From: Rutstroemia sp. NJR-2017a BVV2
Lineage: Eukaryota > Ascomycota > Leotiomycetes > Helotiales > Rutstroemiaceae
Reading direction: 5' to 3'
DNA: 64,000 nt
Assembly (NCBI GenBank): GCA_002946415.1
Contig: NJPS01000070.1
Span: 124,001-188,000, forward strand
How positions within the stretch are numbered: position 1 is the stretch's first letter; each line of letters opens with the position of its first letter. Positions 1 to 9,403 of the stretch are shown here, in pieces. The notes below the pieces were generated by a model. That model saw only the letters and a program-made list of their open reading frames with translations. It did not search any database and was not told where the DNA came from. Position numbers and translations under genes: made by a program.

Positions 1-297
1 TTGCTTCTCCGAGTCACACCTGGAGACCCTCTTTTACGAGGAATCCTCTCTTTTAGTCAGGTTGAATTATATTTTGACAAAGAACAGTTAAAAGTAAGGA
101 AGTTGTAAGAAGGCTACATCGAAATTGGAGAATACTAGTACTTGTAGAACAGTTGGTGGACAACATTGAATGATGATTCATAAATGCTCCCCAAAGTTCC
201 CTTTAGACAAAGTAAGAATAGAATTATCATATCATTCACAATACTACCAGTCAGGAAGTATATAAACACCAACAGCACGAACCCACCATCTGCGAAC
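1..297. other. upstream region, no gene
   Basis: No coding region is supported here. The last 40 bases carry a TATA-like element just ahead of the first gene. The rest is plain AT-rich upstream sequence, apart from short open frames antisense to the first gene. Confidence 0.5.
259..266 (+). promoter_or_regulatory. TATA-like element upstream of the gene at 298
   Basis: A TATATAAA octamer lies 31 bases before the ATG at 298. The spacing would imply a very short leader, so it is only a candidate core promoter. Confidence 0.35.
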
Positions 298-1008
298 ATG
301 GCGTATCCAAGTTTTAGATTTACTCCTTCCGAGCAATCCGTTGCTATTGCCCTTGCAATCGTCGAGGAACAATCAAAAGTGCCAGGAGATGAAGGTCTGT
401 TCAGCGATGCTCTTGGTACTACCAATATCTATGTTTTAACCAAGGAAATGCACCGATTCAAAACTCAATATGGCCTTTACTCTCCATTTATCTCGGGTAG
501 AAAGACCTACGCAGAGGCTGCTCACGGACAGGTTGATATGAGCGCCAAGAGAAAAGTTGTCGGTACAGCAGGAGAAGATTCTACAGAGAGAAATTCTCCT
601 GGTGTCTCTGAAATGAATATTGAAGAAGAGACTTTGGATGAACAAGCTGGGCCAACCGAGACCGTCACTAGTCCGGAGGAACTAATTCTTCCTATCGTGG
701 CAGAAGCCATCGTGAAGATAACGAACACATCGACCCTTGAGGCACAGCCCGATGCAGAGACTAATAATGAACAGGCTTCGTCATCTGGATCTAACATAAC
801 TGCTGAAAAAGAACCTGTTGCTACCCCTGGGGAAGATATTATGAAAATAAATTCTCTCTCCATTCTTGAACGGCAGCTCAACGAAGAGACAAGCAATCAA
901 CGGGAAGAATTGAGCGAATTGGTTGTAGAATCTGAGGAGCAGACTGGCTCTGTTCTGGAAGATAATACTGTGATGGAAAAGGCCGATGTTGACACAGTCA
1001 CGGAGTGA
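298..1008 (+). CDS. Myb/SANT-like domain small acidic protein (236 aa)
   Basis: A single-exon protein of 236 aa. Residues about 8-57 have the layout of the fungal Myb_DNA-bind_8-type module: a hydrophobic first helix (SVAIALAIVEE), a short loop, then a third helix ending in a basic/aromatic stretch (MHRFKTQYGL). The remaining three quarters is acidic, Ser/Thr/Glu-rich and probably disordered. I chose the ATG at 298, not the in-frame ATG at 184, because the module starts a few residues after it and a TATA-like box lies between the two. It heads a same-strand series of similar genes (4817, 5763, 6919, 8669). It is the most diverged copy and lacks the usual Trp of the last helix. The domain call rests on pattern resemblance only; DNA binding is inferred. 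Confidence 0.6.
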   Translation: MAYPSFRFTPSEQSVAIALAIVEEQSKVPGDEGLFSDALGTTNIYVLTKEMHRFKTQYGLYSPFISGRKTYAEAAHGQVDMSAKRKVVGTAGEDSTERNSPGVSEMNIEEETLDEQAGPTETVTSPEELILPIVAEAIVKITNTSTLEAQPDAETNNEQASSSGSNITAEKEPVATPGEDIMKINSLSILERQLNEETSNQREELSELVVESEEQTGSVLEDNTVMEKADVDTVTE

Positions 1009-1805
1009 ACCAAGTAGCAGAAAGCCGCAAGGATCCGTGTTTCCCACTCTCGCTGTGCATCTTACAGGATAGTCCTAGGAACATCGAGGTTTGCTCAGGT
1101 CTTGAAGTTAAGAGTGTGGAACCCAAGACGTGTATAACGGCTCTTGTATTGGAACCTTTGATTTCGCCTACATGTCTGGGAGACTGGGAGATATTAGAAA
1201 TGAGAAAATTAAACCTAGAATAAGTTTTATATTAAGTGCGAAAACATAAATGGATGATAAAAGTGATTATTTTGGTACTTATATGAAAAGAAAGTGTGAA
1301 CTCCGATGTTAATATTGCAAATAATATGATTTGCACGGGGAATACGTGACCGACTCACCTGTGTTTTCGGCGGAAGTACTGGACCAACGACAGCAGAGAA
1401 ATAGGGGAATATGATGAGAAACGTGAGGATATTGAGATCTATTCACCTGACAGATGATCTATGGCTCCTGTCAAATCAATCATGATTCCTTGATGAATCG
1501 CCGATTCACCATATCCCGTAGGTGCACCCGTAGATACTAGGGTGAACAGCAACCACCAAGGCACAACACGAGAAAGAGAACAATGATAGAGTGTCCTGTA
1601 AACAATGCCCTATTTTCAATTGTTCGGTACTAATCAATAAGCGAACAACGTCAAAAATCGTGTATAAAGTCACCTCACATCTCCCTTCAAACGATTTCCA
1701 TATCTCCAACTACACTCCTGACTCATCGATCTCAGCAGCCAAGAATATCCAACCCATATCGGAAGTCTCCAACCTCAAGATAAAGAAGCATCTTCAACAG
1801 TCATC
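1009..1805. other. intergenic region, 0.8 kb
   Basis: No gene seen. It holds the 3' flank of the gene at 298 and, from about 1660, the likely promoter and leader of the gene at 1806. Confidence 0.5.
1663..1669 (+). promoter_or_regulatory. TATA box candidate for the gene at 1806
   Basis: TATAAAG lies about 140 bases before the ATG at 1806, followed by a pyrimidine- and A-rich leader typical of fungal 5' UTRs. Confidence 0.4.
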
Positions 1806-2276
1806 ATGGCTCCAAACAACTCCGACAACTCGCAACCCGGCAGCAAAGTCCTAGACTTGACCCTCAGACCGACTGTCAACGTAACGGGTCGTGGCAACCA
1901 CCTGGTCTACCCGGTCCATGACCACTTAACCGCCATGTATCCATTGACGGAACAATACGACGGATATAAGATTGTGAAAGACTTAATCGCGCTTGAAAAG
2001 TCCTTGAAAATCATTGATGAAGCCTTGAAAGTCATTGATGAAGCCTTGAAGACTTTCGAGAGCTACTCCCGGCCGACTATCGAGGTAACGGTTCGTGGCA
2101 ACCACCTGATCCACACCAATGCCAAGATTCATGACTGCCGTACCACCATTCAATTATTTATGGGACAAGACGGCGTAAAAAAAGCTATGAAAGACATAAT
2201 CGCGCTTGCAGAGTCCTCCAAAGCCACTCATGAAGCCTTGGGGCGTTCCGTTCAGTTCCCACAGGCGAAACTTTAG
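1806..2276 (+). CDS. hypothetical protein with two internal repeats (156 aa)
   Basis: A 156-aa protein I do not recognise. It is built from two tandem units of about 70 residues. Each begins RPT[VI]xVTxRGNHL and ends in an amphipathic stretch of the type K-D-[LI]-IAL-x-x-S-x-K-x-x-x-EAL (units at about residues 21-80 and 93-146). Between them is a 7-residue duplication (KIIDEAL/KVIDEAL). There is no signal peptide or membrane segment. The ATG sits in a good context (ATCATGG) behind a candidate TATA box. Its position inside the Myb-like array may be coincidence. The helix-forming C-terminal half of each unit could oligomerise, but no function can be assigned. Confidence 0.55.
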   Translation: MAPNNSDNSQPGSKVLDLTLRPTVNVTGRGNHLVYPVHDHLTAMYPLTEQYDGYKIVKDLIALEKSLKIIDEALKVIDEALKTFESYSRPTIEVTVRGNHLIHTNAKIHDCRTTIQLFMGQDGVKKAMKDIIALAESSKATHEALGRSVQFPQAKL

Positions 2277-2860
2277 GGTGCACAGTTCCGCAGCTCTCCC
2301 AGTCCACTCTTTACGGTCTGTCAGAAAGGCCTCTAGCTAGGCAATGAAAATGAGCTCGTAGAACTACGGAATGCATACTTCGCGATGGTTTTAGTTTGTC
2401 GTTTGGAGCAAGTATACGCAAAGCTGCCAGGGGCGGAGCAGCAGATGAAAAGAAACCCCAAAAATAATCAAACTCTCTCTCATACAACAATAAGGAAATA
2501 AAACATGAAAAGTGATAAATGACCCTTGATGACTATATCTGATATCGAATGTATATATGTAATCCCGAATAAACCCCATGAGGGTCGAATCCAGCTATGG
2601 TCCTATGGATGGGAACCTGCCGGTTAAGAAAAGAATATTTAGAAATCCAGGATCCTCAGGCGAGCCATCCGTCTCCCCGGTCTCTTGGGCTTCTTCCTTA
2701 GAAATTGGGTCATTGTTCCGACTGGAAGTCCGAAATCCCTCCTCTCCTTCTTCTTTTGCTATGAGCATGAAAGAATCGAAGCTCTTGTCGCTAATTTTGG
2801 ATCTTTTCTGAAGTTAAAACACCCAGAAACCAGATTCGGCAGTCTGAGGTAGCGCCTCTT
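2277..2860. other. intergenic region, 0.6 kb
   Basis: No supported gene. It holds the 3' flanks of the converging gene at 1806 and the pseudogene ending at 2861. Confidence 0.5.
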
Positions 2861-4116
2861 CTAGTTGTGTTCAGAACGAGACTTTGGTGCTTTAACCCAC
2901 TCAAAATCTTTCGTGCTCTTTTCAATCACAAGTGCCGATAGGCAAATTCCAAGAAACAGTGTGGCGGTACTAGCAAAGAGCATTGGGTAGGCGTACGGGC
3001 TTGGGCACCCACCAACTCGGTTTCCGAACCGGGAGTCGGCTTTTATTCCACACGTTGCAACCGCCACTAGCTCCGATGTTGCCTGCTTCGAATGGATGTT
3101 TGAAGATATATTTGGGGTTCTATCAGACCTGTCTTAAGCGGTTTCTGCAAACCTGGATTTGCAAGGGAAAACTCTCTTCAGGAGTGGACCTCGACAATCT
3201 GAAAATAGAGATTAGTCAGTTTATTAGATGAAGGATCACATTCATGATTTATCAGAAGGAGACCTTGCTATCCTTATTCATATGCTTCTTTTCTTCCACG
3301 CCCCTCAACGCAAAAAGAAAGCGATCCTTCTCTGAATCACCGCAACCCTCACAGAAGTGGGCTGCGAAATGGGTACCCATGGGTGGGCTTTCCAGCTCTC
3401 CACCCAACCCACCCAACGGGTACCCATTAGTGATCATAACCCACCCATGGGTTCCCCAACCCGGCGGATAGATTCGCAGCCTACCGAGAAGACGATCTGT
3501 TTGACAACGCCTCTTGCCTGTCGTTCGAATAATACCTTCTTCATTCCGCAAACTACATGTGACGTCGAAGATATGAACTCCAGCTCGGCCGAAGACCGAT
3601 TTTCTCTCGCCGGACCAATCACCGCTCTGAGCCACGGGTATCCTCTAACTCGACTCGCGCCGACAATGACTGTGATGATGGCCAACGGTGCCATTGTGAA
3701 AATAATTTGATCGAGCCATGCGAATGGCTCTCGACTCTCTTAAGAACTTCCGGGCAAAGTACTCACCGAAAAAGCTAGGAGCATGCACGAGTGTCAGCAA
3801 CATGCTCAGCGTTAGGAAATCCCAAAATAAACTTACGGACCGATATCTGAGAAAAGATTTTTTTGTGACATCTGTACCATCTCCCTGCCACCACGGAAGC
3901 CAAGAAGAGTAGAGAGAACATTGAAATTGCCATAACGGCAGTCGCACCAGTGGGGAAAAGTTCGAGGGGTTGAGGAATGAGAGTTATGATATTCCTAAGT
4001 CTCGAAGAGTTCGCAGCGGTGATATGATCTTGATGGGTAATTGGGCTGATATCGGTGCTAGTTAGTGTTAAAATGTATGGATTGGAGAGGGAAGAACCGC
4101 GCAGGGTCTTTTTCAC
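2861..4116 (-). pseudogene. frameshifted multi-pass membrane protein pseudogene
   Basis: The minus strand carries successive pieces of one fungal membrane-protein family of unknown function in different frames. Reading from 4116 down: a first TM region ending GRWYRCHKK (about 3870); then WDFLTLSMLLTLVHAPSFFG (3830-3770); then MAPLAIITVIVGASRV with PARENRSSAELEFISSTSH (3700-3560); then LRNEEGIIRTTGKR (3550-3510); and finally a TM segment with ALVIEKSTKDFEW (3000-2880). Moving between pieces needs frame changes near 3862 (in a run of seven A/T), near 3735 and near 3555. None coincides with a plausible intron. A palindromic element is also inserted at about 3357-3484. The family resemblance is from memory of conserved fungal proteins with the WLDQI...MAPL...ARENRA pattern. 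I regard it as dead. Confidence 0.65.
3357..3484. mobile_element. MITE-like palindromic insertion (about 125 bp)
   Basis: The outer ends are inverted (GGCTGCGAA at 3360-3368 against TTCGCAGCC at 3473-3481). Inside them are inverted ACCCATGGGTGGG/CCCACCCATGGGT blocks and further GGGTACCC and ACCCACCC words. There is no coding capacity. It interrupts the pseudogene at 2861-4116. CCCATGGGTACCC-type ends recall fungal hAT-derived MITEs, but I find no convincing target-site duplication, so the class is uncertain. Confidence 0.4.
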
Positions 4117-4816
4117 TCAGTATGCATTTTACTCACTACCGATTCTATTCAGTATTCGAAGTTGAGCCTCTTTCTAGCTATATAGAACCCCAGTAGCAGC
4201 GGCGGCTGAATGCTACTCTACCAGCCTCAACCCAATTGAGGAAATAATAGTAGGGTAGGGAGCACGATAGTGACCATTTAGGACACTTGCAGAATAAATT
4301 CCCCTGCCGGCTGTGTTTACGATAAAGGAAAAAGAAACTATAGATTTCAAAGCCTTTCGGTTTTCGAAAAATATCACCGAGGAGCGTTCAGCATTTTAAG
4401 CAGGGACTGTAACCTACAGGAAGCCTGACTGCGGAGCTGTTTGGGGGATGCAGATTGGAGGTTCTGAAAATGATTAAATATGTTGCTGTTGAGCTGCAAC
4501 GAGGTTGAGAGCCTGGCGGTGGATTGTTCGCAAATAGGCTGTGGCTTGCTGAGACAAACAGCCTTTTGGTGCATTCAAACGTCGCGCCTATCAACTACCA
4601 TCATAATGATGCAAGATCACGAAGCAGAAATAAAACCATGGAAATCAATATCCTGCGAACAATGTATCAACAGTTAGTCGTGGAACAATGTGCAAATAAT
4701 ACTTGAGAGAGAGCTTTATCTCGACCGTATACTTCTTATCAAATCCTAGAAAAGCCTCTTTTCCACTTGTATGAACCCCTGAACCCCTACCTGAACGCAA
4801 CAAACCAACAGCTACC
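4117..4816. other. intergenic region, 0.7 kb
   Basis: No gene. It is the shared upstream region of the pseudogene (minus) and the gene at 4817 (plus). A short direct duplication (TGAACCCC, twice) lies just before the start codon at about 4778-4792. Confidence 0.5.
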
Positions 4817-5320
4817 ATGGATCCAGGATCTTCATCGTCCTCCTTCATTTTCAGCGATATGGAGTTCGCTCTTGCTCTATTACGCCAAAAAGATACGGAA
4901 ATCTGCCCCCACAAGCTAGCAGAGCTGCTCGGGAAATCTGACATCGATGCTGTGGAGAAGCAGTGGTCTCAGTTCAAGGAGAAGTATTTTATGAACCAGA
5001 GCAAGCAGCCTCACAGCAACACATCTGTATCATCCTCCGAGGATATGGACACTAACTTCGAGTTGATGAAAGAAATCGAAAGATTACTCGAAACGCCCAT
5101 AACCCAGAGTTCAGAACAAATCAATTCTAGGAAGGAACTAGTTGAGCCGCTTATCAGTCGATTCCAAGTATTTATTGCAAGCTCTGAGTATGCTATTGCA
5201 GTGCTGCAGGAGGTTATCAATGAGGACGACGGCATCTCTGCCAACGAGACCGAGGACTCGAAGGCCGTGAGAAATGTTGCCAAGGCTATCAAGGCTAAAC
5301 TTCAAGAGGCTGGGCTGTAG
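4817..5320 (+). CDS. Myb/SANT-like domain protein (167 aa)
   Basis: A single-exon 167-aa protein starting in a strong context (ACCATGG). Residues about 11-57 form the same module as its neighbours: FSDMEFALALLRQ as helix 1, HKLAELLGKSDI as helix 2, then VEKQWSQFKEKYF, which carries the W-x-x-F-K signature of the third helix. The C-terminal half (about 80-165) is acidic and predicted helical (EIERLLETP, LISRFQVFIASSEYAIAVLQEV), unlike the Lys-rich tails of the genes at 5763 and 6919. It resembles the second half of the product of the gene at 8669 (a helix with FIASSEY against FAGELDACIKHAEDL). Role unknown; a nuclear DNA-binding or chromatin role is inferred from the fold only. Confidence 0.7.
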   Translation: MDPGSSSSSFIFSDMEFALALLRQKDTEICPHKLAELLGKSDIDAVEKQWSQFKEKYFMNQSKQPHSNTSVSSSEDMDTNFELMKEIERLLETPITQSSEQINSRKELVEPLISRFQVFIASSEYAIAVLQEVINEDDGISANETEDSKAVRNVAKAIKAKLQEAGL

Positions 5321-5762
5321 TGTTGATGTTCTACGAGAATAGCCAAGTAACACGAAAGTTGCATATGCATGGACTTGCTTTTTGCCGGCAGCGGTGGGAT
5401 ACAAAGAAGAGAAAAAGAAGAAAATATGATAATGAATAAAGTTTCATACTATTTGACATAAGAAACCTCAAGGATGTGATAATTACCTTCCAAGCTCCAC
5501 ACAGTGAAGAATCCCGCTTGTATAATATCTCAAATCAGCGAATATCAAATTCGAATGTTCCGAATCCATACATAGCCCTATTTTCACACTCAACGAAATC
5601 AAATTCACTGCCAGCCAACTTCAACCCACAACCTCCATTCCTTTTCCTGCCCAAAACTTCACACACCTCTCCTTCTCTAGAAAACAATACCAAAATCAAT
5701 CTCTACAATAACTCAAAACCAAGAAAAGCACAAGCATCAACGATTTAACAAAGACCACAACC
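5321..5762. other. intergenic region with C/A-rich leader
   Basis: No gene. From about 5560 the plus strand becomes C/A-rich and G-poor (AACTTCAACCCACAACC-like), typical of fungal 5' UTRs, and leads into the ATG at 5763. Confidence 0.5.
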
Positions 5763-6266
5763 ATGTCCCTTTCAAATGAATCCAAGCTCCTGATCGCTGT
5801 CTTCCAGCAGATCGATCCATTCCCAAAACTCGATTACGAGCGGCTCAAGTCAGATCTGGGTCTTCCTTCCGTCAACGCGGGTCAAGTCCGTTGGTCACGA
5901 TATACGACGAAGTTGAAGAAATTGGGGAAGGAGTATGGAAGGACTGGGGCATTGAAGATTAATGCGGGAGGGGCGAAGGTGAAGAAGGAGGGGAAAGGAA
6001 AAGGAACGGAGATCGCGAAGAAGAGAGAGAGAGACGATGAGGAGGATGCTGATGGGGAGTTGGAGGGGGTCGCAAAGAAGAAGATTAAGATGGAGAAGGC
6101 AGGCTTGGAGAATGGTAGAAAGGTTGCCGGTGGCAGGAAGAAGACTTCACTCGCTAATTCGTTGAACGCGACGACTTCCAAACCAGGCGGTCGAGGAAAA
6201 GACAGCAAGGCGGATGGCGTTGGAATGCATATGGAGGTTATGGATGAGGGTGAATTCTTCGGATAG
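5763..6266 (+). CDS. Myb_DNA-bind_8-type small nuclear protein (167 aa)
   Basis: A single exon encoding 167 aa. The module at residues 3-55 is the clearest of the array: SNESKLLIAVFQQID (helix 1), YERLKSDLGL (helix 2), then GQVRWSRYTTKLKKLG (helix 3 with the R-W-S-R core). The rest is a Lys/Gly/Glu-rich tail with likely nuclear localisation sequences (KKRERDDEE, KKKIKM). This architecture, one N-terminal Myb-like domain plus a basic tail, is common and multicopy in filamentous ascomycetes. It follows the gene at 4817 and precedes its closest relative at 6919, both on the same strand. The function of the family is not established; chromatin binding is an inference. Confidence 0.8.
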   Translation: MSLSNESKLLIAVFQQIDPFPKLDYERLKSDLGLPSVNAGQVRWSRYTTKLKKLGKEYGRTGALKINAGGAKVKKEGKGKGTEIAKKRERDDEEDADGELEGVAKKKIKMEKAGLENGRKVAGGRKKTSLANSLNATTSKPGGRGKDSKADGVGMHMEVMDEGEFFG

Positions 6267-6918
6267 GATTGGAAAGACGCGATGAAAGAGAGAGAGAATT
6301 CGTTTAACACGACGTTCAATCTCTAGATCGTTGAAACGAGGCTTGAGGATCTGTTTGCATGCATGTACTTACTTAAGCTGATCGTTTCTGTTCCATTTCA
6401 GATGAGTTGTATGTTGCCACAAATAAAGAGAAACAAAATCTCCCGGTCTCTTGGCCAGAATCCTGTGATGTGTGACTGTTTTCCTGTGATCCAAAGCTGA
6501 AGGTTTTCCATCCAAAAAATCACAACTATTAACTCACCAACTTCACCTTCCGCGCCGCACCTTCAATATCTGGCTTGAATTCACTTCTTAGGCTGCAAAC
6601 ACCTGCCTTGACTTCCCTCTCGCCTCTCCATCTCACCTTCAACAACCAATTTAAACACAGTCGAAAACAAAATATTCACGAACGCGAGGAGAACACTGGC
6701 AGCACAGTCAAGAGCACAACTTCTCGCAACACGGTGAATACAAGACAGTCAAGAACTACAGCATCACAATCTAGATTACCAGCCTTGCTACCAGCTGGCG
6801 AAGAACTATACAACCACGCAAAGACAAGAACGATCTCAAAATCACCAACTCATATCACCGTATCACTCATCCATTTCATCTACCCACTTATCATTCCCTA
6901 TCAAACCTTGCAATCAAA
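6267..6918. other. intergenic region with C/A-rich leader
   Basis: No supported gene. The 300 bases before 6919 are C/A-rich, like those before 5763, suggesting that the promoter was duplicated with the gene. An open frame at 6575-7018 is out of frame with the Myb-like protein and reads low-complexity Thr/Ser/Asn. Confidence 0.5.
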
Positions 6919-7431
6919 ATGTCCGCTCAAACCCTCACCGCCGAAGACAGCAAGCTCGTTCTCGCCATCCTCAAACAACTCGACCTCTCGAAATTCACCA
7001 TCAACTACCTGCAACTAGCCGAAGGTCTTGGTCTGGCCGGTGGGTCAGGAAAGGGTAAATCAGCGGCCTCGATGAGATGGGTTCGGTTTAAGAAGAAGAT
7101 GGGTAAGGCTCTGGCTGCAGGAGATGGAGATGGGAAAGCTGGGGAGGATAACCCTGTAGGGGAGAGTGCAGAGGGGAAAGGCAAGGGCACGCCCAAGGGT
7201 AAGAAAACTACTGGCACTGGCGCTGGTAGGAAGAGAAAAGTTACGGAGGAGCCGCACAGCGATGGAGAAGAGGAGCAGCAGGCAGGTGGTGGTGGAAAAC
7301 GTCGCAAAGTTACAGGAATGAAGAACAACACCGATGAGGAGATGAAGGTCAAAGACGAGGAGAATTTGGACGAGTTTTGGGGAGAAGTTGCTCGTGAGGA
7401 ATTCTATGATCAGGATCAGGATGTGTATTAA
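6919..7431 (+). CDS. Myb_DNA-bind_8-type small nuclear protein (170 aa)
   Basis: A single exon encoding 170 aa. The module at residues 7-61 has LTAEDSKLVLAILKQLD, then YLQLAEGLGL, then ASMRWVRFKKKMGKAL. It differs from the 5763 product by a short Gly/Ser/Lys insert before helix 3. The tail is Gly/Lys-rich with bipartite basic patches (RKRKV, GGKRRKV) and an acidic end (DEENLDEFWGE). The two neighbours share length, domain, tail type and a C/A-rich leader, so they look like a tandem duplicate pair. Cellular role unknown; nuclear location inferred from the basic patches. Confidence 0.8.
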   Translation: MSAQTLTAEDSKLVLAILKQLDLSKFTINYLQLAEGLGLAGGSGKGKSAASMRWVRFKKKMGKALAAGDGDGKAGEDNPVGESAEGKGKGTPKGKKTTGTGAGRKRKVTEEPHSDGEEEQQAGGGGKRRKVTGMKNNTDEEMKVKDEENLDEFWGEVAREEFYDQDQDVY

Positions 7432-8668
7432 GTGGTGTGAGACGAAGGTTGCGACAAAGCAGCTTGGGTGAGCGCAGGATGGGATATGGCATTTTCCGTA
7501 TGGAAATGAACCAAGCAGAGATGTTATGGGTATGGGAAGACGTGGGCGAAAGCAGCAGAGGATTCTGGAATCAATAAGTGCTTCTAGCAATGAATAGGAA
7601 GGTTTCAGAAATGGACTGAAATACCATATGCATCAACGATTACTTTTTTGTCGGTGAGTGGGGCCGGTGACTTCTCATCTACCTAACTTCCTTTCCAGCC
7701 TTGTCAACCATCAACTGATGGTACCATGAGCACCTACGGCAACTCACTTACTCAACCATTCCCTGGCAATCAACCAGTCTCGTCCAAAGCACTCGCGCAG
7801 AGGTCGCCTGGTTAAATACAGACCAAGGCCCCATATTCCCCTTGAATTCCCAATCTTCTTCCATGAGAATGGTACGTTAGGATGTGAGGATAACGGTGAT
7901 GCTTAGGACCGAGATTTAGTAGAACTGAAGTCTTGCTAGTAGATTTTCCAGCCTCAGCGCAGTTTCTCAATGCGTAGGGAAAAATCCAAAGCTTGGGTGG
8001 GGGCGTTCATGGGAGAGCATAGAAATCAGAAGAGGAAGAACGAGTTGACCATGAGCCGTGGTTGATGATGAGGTTGGGTCCTACACGGTGAAAGGATGGC
8101 TGCATGGATGGATCATTGGAGCCAGATCCGTGGCTTGTGAATAGTTCTTGTCTACCTTCAAAAATCCAAGCGGGCATGTACGTGGTGCTCTGAACGTGGT
8201 GGATGTGGTATCACTGAATTGTGACCTGTCATTTGTTTCCCTTTGCCGTGCAATATTTAGTTTAGTCGGATAGGACTTTGCTTCCGAGGGAAGTACTGTT
8301 CCGTCGATAAATCCAGGGTCTTTAGAGCAGACAGGCAGACTTTCGTTTTTGCAAGTTGCCGCTTGATATGGTGGTTTCCTGGTCTGCAGCCGGATCTTGG
8401 ATGTCTAAAGTAACAGCTACGAGCGACTGAGAGCTATCCCAACGGTATGATTAAGCATAGGGAATAGCATGGCGGATGAAAGGAACAGACAGAAACTTTT
8501 CTTTCATAGACACTCGAACAGGAACTGTACAATATGCAAACAACAACACAAAGAAGCTATATTTCAACGCCCCGTTTTCACTTAAACAGAACCATCGGCT
8601 TTATAATTCCACTGTATAGCATATCCTCAACCAATTTCTTATCTGAAAAACACTCATTGTTAGTAGTT
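7432..8668. other. intergenic region, 1.2 kb
   Basis: I see no gene here. It contains the 3' flank of the gene at 6919 and the upstream region of the gene at 8669, with a weak TTATAATT element near 8599. An in-frame upstream ATG at 8534 would add 45 residues unlike the rest of the family. Confidence 0.5.
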
Positions 8669-9403
8669 ATGCGCCCCCCATCTCCCACATCCCTCTCCAC
8701 GTTAGCCAGCGACTTGGACATCGCTCTTAGCCTGATCTACCATCAGAGGAACCTGAACCTAGACTTTTTAAACTCAGGCGTCGACGATAATCGCGGCTTA
8801 CAACATGATGCCACTCAAAGATGGACTTCTTTCACCTACAAACACGGACTTCCTTCCTCTGGTAATATGCAGCCTGGCACACCGACTCGACAGCGTTCGT
8901 CAGTTACGAACCGGCGGAGCCTGAACAGAAAAGCCGTAACTCGCGACTTGCACTATGCCCTCGATATTCTGCGCTCGCAGGAGAATGTAGAGGTAAGCTT
9001 ACGGAATCTGGCGCGTGATATGGGTGTTAACTCTCCACGCGGAGCTATGAAGCTATGGTGTCGTTTCTTCTTGACACATTCGGATTGGTTTGCTCGCGTT
9101 CCTAAATGCACCATCTTCACGAACTATAGAAGATCTGGCCCCGAAATCCAGCAAGTGCAGAGTGAAGGGAGTAGCATGGAGATGGATGCTGAGAATATCA
9201 CCGATGACGCGTTGCTCGACAAGATATACACCGCGTACGAAACTTTCGCCGGTGAGCTAGATGCTTGTATCAAACACGCCGAGGATCTTAGACTCAAGAG
9301 AGGGGATAGAGTTGAGGCGGGTCCCGCTGAGCTTATGGTTGATGATTTGAGAAGAGCGCTTGAAAGGGTTCATGCGAAAATTGATAATGTCGACGAATTC
9401 TGA
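8669..9403 (+). CDS. double Myb/SANT-like domain protein (244 aa)
   Basis: A single exon. I start at the ATG at 8669 because it precedes the first module directly. The protein has two modules: a weaker one at about residues 10-55 (LASDLDIALSLIYHQRNLN...DATQRWTSFTYKHG) and a second at about 85-135 (VTRDLHYALDILRSQENVE...LARDMGVNSPRGAMKLWCRFF). Both keep the aromatic core of the third helix (RWTSF, LWCRF). The C-terminal 90 residues are acidic and helical (LLDKIYTAYETFAGELDACIKHAEDL) and resemble the tail of the 4817 product. It is the last gene of the array and the only one with two modules, perhaps by internal duplication. DNA binding is inferred from the fold. Confidence 0.65.
   Translation: MRPPSPTSLSTLASDLDIALSLIYHQRNLNLDFLNSGVDDNRGLQHDATQRWTSFTYKHGLPSSGNMQPGTPTRQRSSVTNRRSLNRKAVTRDLHYALDILRSQENVEVSLRNLARDMGVNSPRGAMKLWCRFFLTHSDWFARVPKCTIFTNYRRSGPEIQQVQSEGSSMEMDAENITDDALLDKIYTAYETFAGELDACIKHAEDLRLKRGDRVEAGPAELMVDDLRRALERVHAKIDNVDEF

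Noticed and set aside
8534..8668. Earlier in-frame start for the gene at 8669
   Set aside because: The extra 45 residues are hydrophobic and low-complexity, unlike other array members, and lie close to a TATA-like element.
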